Assembly (NCBI GenBank): GCA_005888675.1
Contig: VBBA01000019.1
Coordinates: forward strand, 1-7,428
DNA length: 7,428 nt
Reading direction: 5' to 3'
Source of the DNA: Candidatus Bathyarchaeota archaeon
Lineage (GTDB): Archaea > Thermoproteota > Bathyarchaeia > 40CM-2-53-6
Part shown: positions 6,663 through 7,428 of the stretch, piece by piece
Layout of the letters: every line of letters begins with the position of its first letter
How positions within the stretch are numbered: the first letter of the stretch is position 1
Position numbers and translations under genes: made by a program
The notes under the pieces: model-generated
Database searches by the model: none
The model's input: only the letters and a program-made list of their open reading frames with translations
Told to the model about the DNA's origin: nothing

Positions 6663-7172
6663 TTATCTCGGCCATCCATCAGTACTGTGCTGCACTGCCA
6701 GGGCAAGCCCACAAATGTGTCTAATGTCCTCTGGAATACCCTCTCTAGTAAGATCAGACTTGGAGAACCAGTGGAACTCCTCCACTTCACTCAAGTTCAA
6801 AGTGACAGACTGTTTTCCAGTTCTTAGTCTCATAAGGTAGTAAAAACAGCAGTGATCGTGATCCCCGACATTATGAGTGTCAGCAAAGAAGGGAGTTACA
6901 AGTTGATTGCGGATGTACTTTATCGGAGCATGGTGGCGACCCGTGAAAGCGACGTGAAGCCCTGTTTCTTCCAGAACCTCCCTGAGGACCGCATCATTCG
7001 GGCTTTCGTTTTGTTCGAGGTGACCGCCTGGAGGGAGCCATTCCTTATGCTTTTTGTGCCAAACTAGGAGTACCTTGCCGTTTCTTACGACACAACCAGC
7101 GACCACAAGTTCTAGTCGCGCATTGTTTCTGACTGCAAGCGAGACTCTTCCAGCAGAATTCAAACGAGTCAT
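6663..7172 (-). CDS. Nudix hydrolase
   Basis: This 169-residue protein is a Nudix-family hydrolase, which cleaves nucleoside diphosphates linked to another moiety, or related pyrophosphates. The full Nudix box GX5EX7REUXEEXGU spans residues 50-72: Gly50, Glu56, then REVLEETGL at 64-72, including the metal-binding Glu65, Glu68 and Glu69. Just before it, WLPPGG (45-50) is the usual lead-in. The size is typical of a single-domain member. The substrate cannot be predicted. The start at ATG 7172 is well supported by a GGAGG ribosome site eight bases upstream. The tRNA gene on the same strand ends only 21 bases before this ATG, so the message probably derives from a joint tRNA-Nudix transcript. The gene converges on the vWA operon with 47 bases between stops; no obvious strong terminator is seen there. 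Confidence 0.93.
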   Translation of the reverse strand: MTRLNSAGRVSLAVRNNARLELVVAGCVVRNGKVLLVWHKKHKEWLPPGGHLEQNESPNDAVLREVLEETGLHVAFTGRHHAPIKYIRNQLVTPFFADTHNVGDHDHCCFYYLMRLRTGKQSVTLNLSEVEEFHWFSKSDLTREGIPEDIRHICGLALAVQHSTDGWPR

Positions 7173-7180
7173 TTCACTTT

Positions 7181-7185
7181 CCTCC
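7181..7185 (-). promoter_or_regulatory. Strong Shine-Dalgarno site of the Nudix gene
   Basis: GGAGG lies eight bases before ATG 7172 and fixes that start. It stands out because the apparent first genes (513, 3870) have no such site. This fits the archaeal habit of leaderless first genes and ribosome-site-driven internal genes, and supports the Nudix gene being downstream within a transcript. Confidence 0.8.
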
Positions 7186-7232
7186 GGTATTCTTGGTGGG
7201 CCCGGCCGGATTCGAACCGGCGACCGTCAGGT

Positions 7233-7248
7233 CTCTCGCGGCTTTGGC
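7233..7248 (-). other. Intron 2 of the tRNA, canonical 37/38 position
   Basis: This 16-base insertion follows A37. Its removal gives the standard CTCATAA loop and a CAGG/CCTG anticodon stem. A reduced bulge-helix-bulge can be drawn: CTC (32-34) pairs with GAG of the intron, with bulge AG^A at the 3' site. The central helix is only three firm pairs, so it would be a relaxed substrate of the tRNA splicing endonuclease. Confidence 0.8.
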
Positions 7249-7265
7249 TATGAGCCTGCCGCTCT

Positions 7266-7298
7266 CTCAAGCTTCTCTGTTCTTTTGAACAAAGAAGT
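7266..7298 (-). other. Intron 1 of the tRNA, in the D loop (between positions 20a and 21)
   Basis: This 33-base insertion splits the D loop at a non-canonical site. Its core is an 11-bp stem (CTTCTTTGTTC with GAACAGAGAAG, one G-U pair) closed by AAAA. A relaxed bulge-helix-bulge can be drawn: bulge TC^A, a four-pair helix TAGG/CTTG with two G-U pairs, and bulge AG^A. Cleavage at these points restores a typical D arm. The boundary could shift by one base without changing the product. Confidence 0.8.
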
Positions 7299-7338
7299 GA
7301 CCTAGCTGAGCTACGGGCCCCCACTAGGAAGAAGCCGG

Positions 7339-7363
7339 CAAAGGTTTCGAGTTTTAACCTTTG
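7339..7363. repeat. 8-bp inverted repeat over the tRNA promoter
   Basis: CAAAGGTT (7339-7346) and AACCTTTG (7356-7363) are perfect inverted arms separated by nine bases, and one arm overlaps the box A. It could be an operator for a dimeric regulator. An 8-bp match with a free spacer is also expected about once by chance in a window this size. Confidence 0.35.
7352..7363 (-). promoter_or_regulatory. Box A and purine-rich BRE-like element of the tRNA-Nudix unit
   Basis: On the - strand CAAAGG is followed by TTAAAA (7357-7352), centred about 34 bases before the tRNA 5' end. This is the arrangement of an archaeal BRE plus TATA box, with transcription expected to begin roughly ten bases before the mature tRNA. 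It is the clearest promoter in the window. Confidence 0.6.
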
Positions 7364-7428
7364 ACGCATCGCGACAATGCCTAGGTGCGGCAAGACCTCT
7401 AGCCTACGGTTCTAAAGCGTACTTTTAT

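Larger units (their letters stand above)
7194..7320 (-). tRNA. tRNA with CAU anticodon and two introns (elongator Met or Ile2)
   Basis: Read on the - strand, the gene has a perfect 7-bp acceptor stem (GGGCCCG with CGGGCCC), discriminator A and an encoded CCA. The D stem is GCTC/GAGC, the T stem GCCGG/CCGGC with loop TTCGAAT, and the anticodon CAT is at 7252-7250. Two insertions must be removed to give a normal cloverleaf: 33 bases in the D loop (7298-7266) and 16 bases after position 37 (7248-7233). The spliced form is 78 bases including CCA, with D loop AGCTAGGTCA and anticodon loop CTCATAA. The anticodon stem has four Watson-Crick pairs plus a G27/A43 mismatch. The G1-C72 pair rules against an initiator tRNA. 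The GGGCCCG acceptor recalls archaeal isoleucine tRNAs, so an Ile2 tRNA whose C34 becomes agmatidine is as possible as elongator Met. Confidence 0.93.

Noticed and set aside
7194..7320. Initiator tRNA-Met
   Set aside because: The acceptor begins G1-C72, and the anticodon stem lacks the three G-C pairs expected of an initiator.
7321..7428. Possible second tRNA or small gene to the right of the tRNA
   Set aside because: No cloverleaf elements or convincing coding frame are seen; the stretch is explained as upstream promoter sequence for the tRNA.
1..7428. CRISPR arrays, insertion sequences, phage or integration sites
   Set aside because: No regularly spaced direct repeats, transposase or integrase genes, or terminal repeats were found. 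The tRNA could serve as an integration site, but no duplicated tRNA end is visible in the window.

Overview
The window looks archaeal, probably from the TACK superphylum (Nitrososphaeria or Bathyarchaeia-like), though I cannot place it more precisely. The evidence is: a CAU-anticodon tRNA gene interrupted by two small introns that can be drawn as relaxed bulge-helix-bulge structures; box-A-like promoter elements about 30-40 bases upstream of genes; first genes that look leaderless, next to an internal gene with a strong GGAGG ribosome site; and a set of signalling proteins resembling the Arn (archaellum regulatory network) proteins of Sulfolobus. Base composition appears fairly even and coding density is high.

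Layout. Bases 1-418 hold the 3' end of a PAP2-family membrane phosphatase gene (+). Bases 513-1376 (+) encode a membrane-anchored DUF4097-like beta-repeat protein. Bases 1405-3654 (-) encode a large multi-domain Ser/Thr protein kinase: eight predicted membrane helices, an Ig-like beta domain, a proline-rich linker and a C-terminal kinase domain. A 215-base divergent intergenic region follows. Then comes a tight three-gene + strand operon (3870-6615): a zinc-ribbon/FHA protein (ArnA-like), a PPP-family Ser/Thr phosphatase, and a von Willebrand A protein (ArnB-like), joined by two ATGA stop/start overlaps. Converging on it from the right (- strand) are a Nudix hydrolase gene and, 21 bases upstream of it, the two-intron tRNA with its own box A; these two are probably one transcript.

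How the genes fit together. Kinase, FHA reader, phosphatase and vWA protein form a complete phosphothreonine write/read/erase set around one divergent promoter region. In Sulfolobus acidocaldarius the equivalent parts (ArnA, ArnB, ArnC/ArnD kinases and a PP2A-type phosphatase) control archaellum synthesis. Here the cluster lies with a polytopic membrane kinase and no archaellum gene is visible, so its output is unknown. The FHA protein carries a duplicated acidic unit ending in Asp-Glu-Glu-Thr just ahead of its FHA domain, which suggests a phospho-switch. This locus is the most interesting part of the window; the two-intron tRNA linked to a Nudix gene is the second.
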